Part shown: piece by piece, positions 63,684-64,000 of the stretch | How the letters are laid out: the number at the start of each line of letters is the position of its first letter | Numbering within the stretch: the first letter of the stretch is position 1 | NCBI GenBank assembly: GCA_944367565.1 | Contig: CALVWR010000001.1 | Span: 62,001 to 126,000, forward strand | Direction: 5' to 3' | Origin: an uncultured Clostridia bacterium | GTDB lineage: Bacteria; Bacillota; Clostridia; Christensenellales; Borkfalkiaceae | Length of the DNA stretch: 64,000 bases | Notes under the pieces: generated by a model | The model's input: the letters and a program-made list of their open reading frames with translations, nothing else | Told to the model about the DNA's origin: nothing | The model's database searches: none | Program-made: the position numbers and the translations under genes

Positions 63684-64000
63684 ATTCGGACATTTTGACG
63701 ACAAGCGCAAAGAATATGTGATTGAAACGCCTTTTGCTCCTTTACCGTGGATCAATTACCTCGGCGACGAAGATTTTTTCGGGCTGATTTCCAATACGGG
63801 AGGAGGGTATGATTTTTACAAGGATGCGAAACTCAGGCGGATCACGCGCTACCGTTATAACAATGTACCGACAGACAACGGCGGAAGATGTTTTTATATC
63901 GCGGACGGAAAAACGGTATTTTCGCCCGCCTTTCTTCCCGCAAAAACGGAACTTGACCGCTACGAATGTCGACACGGACTGGGGTATACCCTCTTTCCCG
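63673..64000 (+). CDS. GH94 cellobiose/cellodextrin-type phosphorylase, partial
   Basis: The plus strand encodes the N-terminus of a GH94 phosphorylase: '[16 protein letters not shown]' then [40 protein letters not shown] and '[13 protein letters not shown]'. These enzymes split cellobiose-like sugars with phosphate. The window ends inside the gene. Its true start is lost: family members begin M-x-x-G-(Y/F)-F-D-D-K, and here the codons before Gly (63673-63687) belong to the GH13 gene on the other strand. The ATG at 63673 is in frame only by chance and has no ribosome-binding site. Confidence 0.85.
   Translation, partial: MISLFGHFDDKRKEYVIETPFAPLPWINYLGDEDFFGLISNTGGGYDFYKDAKLRRITRYRYNNVPTDNGGRCFYIADGKTVFSPAFLPAKTELDRYECRHGLGYTLFP

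Overview
The window reads as a chromosomal stretch of an anaerobic, heterotrophic Bacillota bacterium of the class Clostridia. The basis is AGGAGG-type ribosome-binding sites, TTGACA/TATAAT promoters with 17-bp spacers, a T-box leader, lipoprotein-type solute-binding proteins, MalFG-type sugar permeases without their own ATPase, and a Pho box built from TTTACA repeats on an 11-bp period. A gut Christensenellales-like lineage is my guess only. Almost all genes lie on the minus strand in tightly packed operons, many with ATGA overlaps. No tRNA, rRNA, CRISPR array or transposase was seen.

Region 1 (1-16631) is a carbohydrate locus. A minus-strand operon runs from a DUF1861-type beta-propeller protein (start 13283) through a sugar-binding lipoprotein, two ABC permeases, a 1476-residue surface protein made of three copies of a ~485-residue unit, two DUF4838 glycosidase-like paralogues (one lipoprotein, one without signal) and an Ig-like lipoprotein cut by the window edge. 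A GH2 beta-galactosidase is divergent, and the shared 582-bp promoter region carries eight copies of TAACAT/ATGTTA. Region 2 (16631-18182) looks like a small AT-richer insertion: a decayed XRE gene, an intact XRE repressor, its palindromic operator and a DUF1273/SLOG gene, between a 10-bp direct repeat and two 32-bp palindromes. Region 3 (18230-24846) has an AraC-type regulator beside a DUF4091-SGNH-DUF6259 operon and a second SGNH esterase, consistent with glycan trimming and deacylation.

Region 4 (24995-35774) is a peptide-import block: a frameshifted repeat lipoprotein, a PNPOx-like flavin protein, OppABCDF and a membrane-domain/cysteine-desulfidase fusion. Region 5 (35979-42242) is a histidine-degradation operon, hutH-hutU-hutI-ftcD-fchA, giving glutamate, ammonia and methenyl-THF. 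Then come a YghZ-type aldo/keto reductase and, divergently, a three-gene membrane/LURP-one cassette with a consensus promoter, and mntP.

Region 6 (46313-57812) is the T-box-controlled branched-chain amino-acid operon ilvN-leuA-cimA-leuC-leuD-[GH1 glycosidase]-leuB-ilvD-ilvB. It lacks ilvC and is interrupted by a GH1 gene. Region 7 (57856-62103) is the phosphate operon pstS-pstCA-pstB-phoU behind a Pho box. PstS is circularly permuted relative to the textbook order, and PstC and PstA are one polypeptide. The window ends at a sharp head-to-head junction between a 5'-truncated GH13 alpha-glucosidase and a GH94 phosphorylase, which is either a rearrangement or an assembly chimera.
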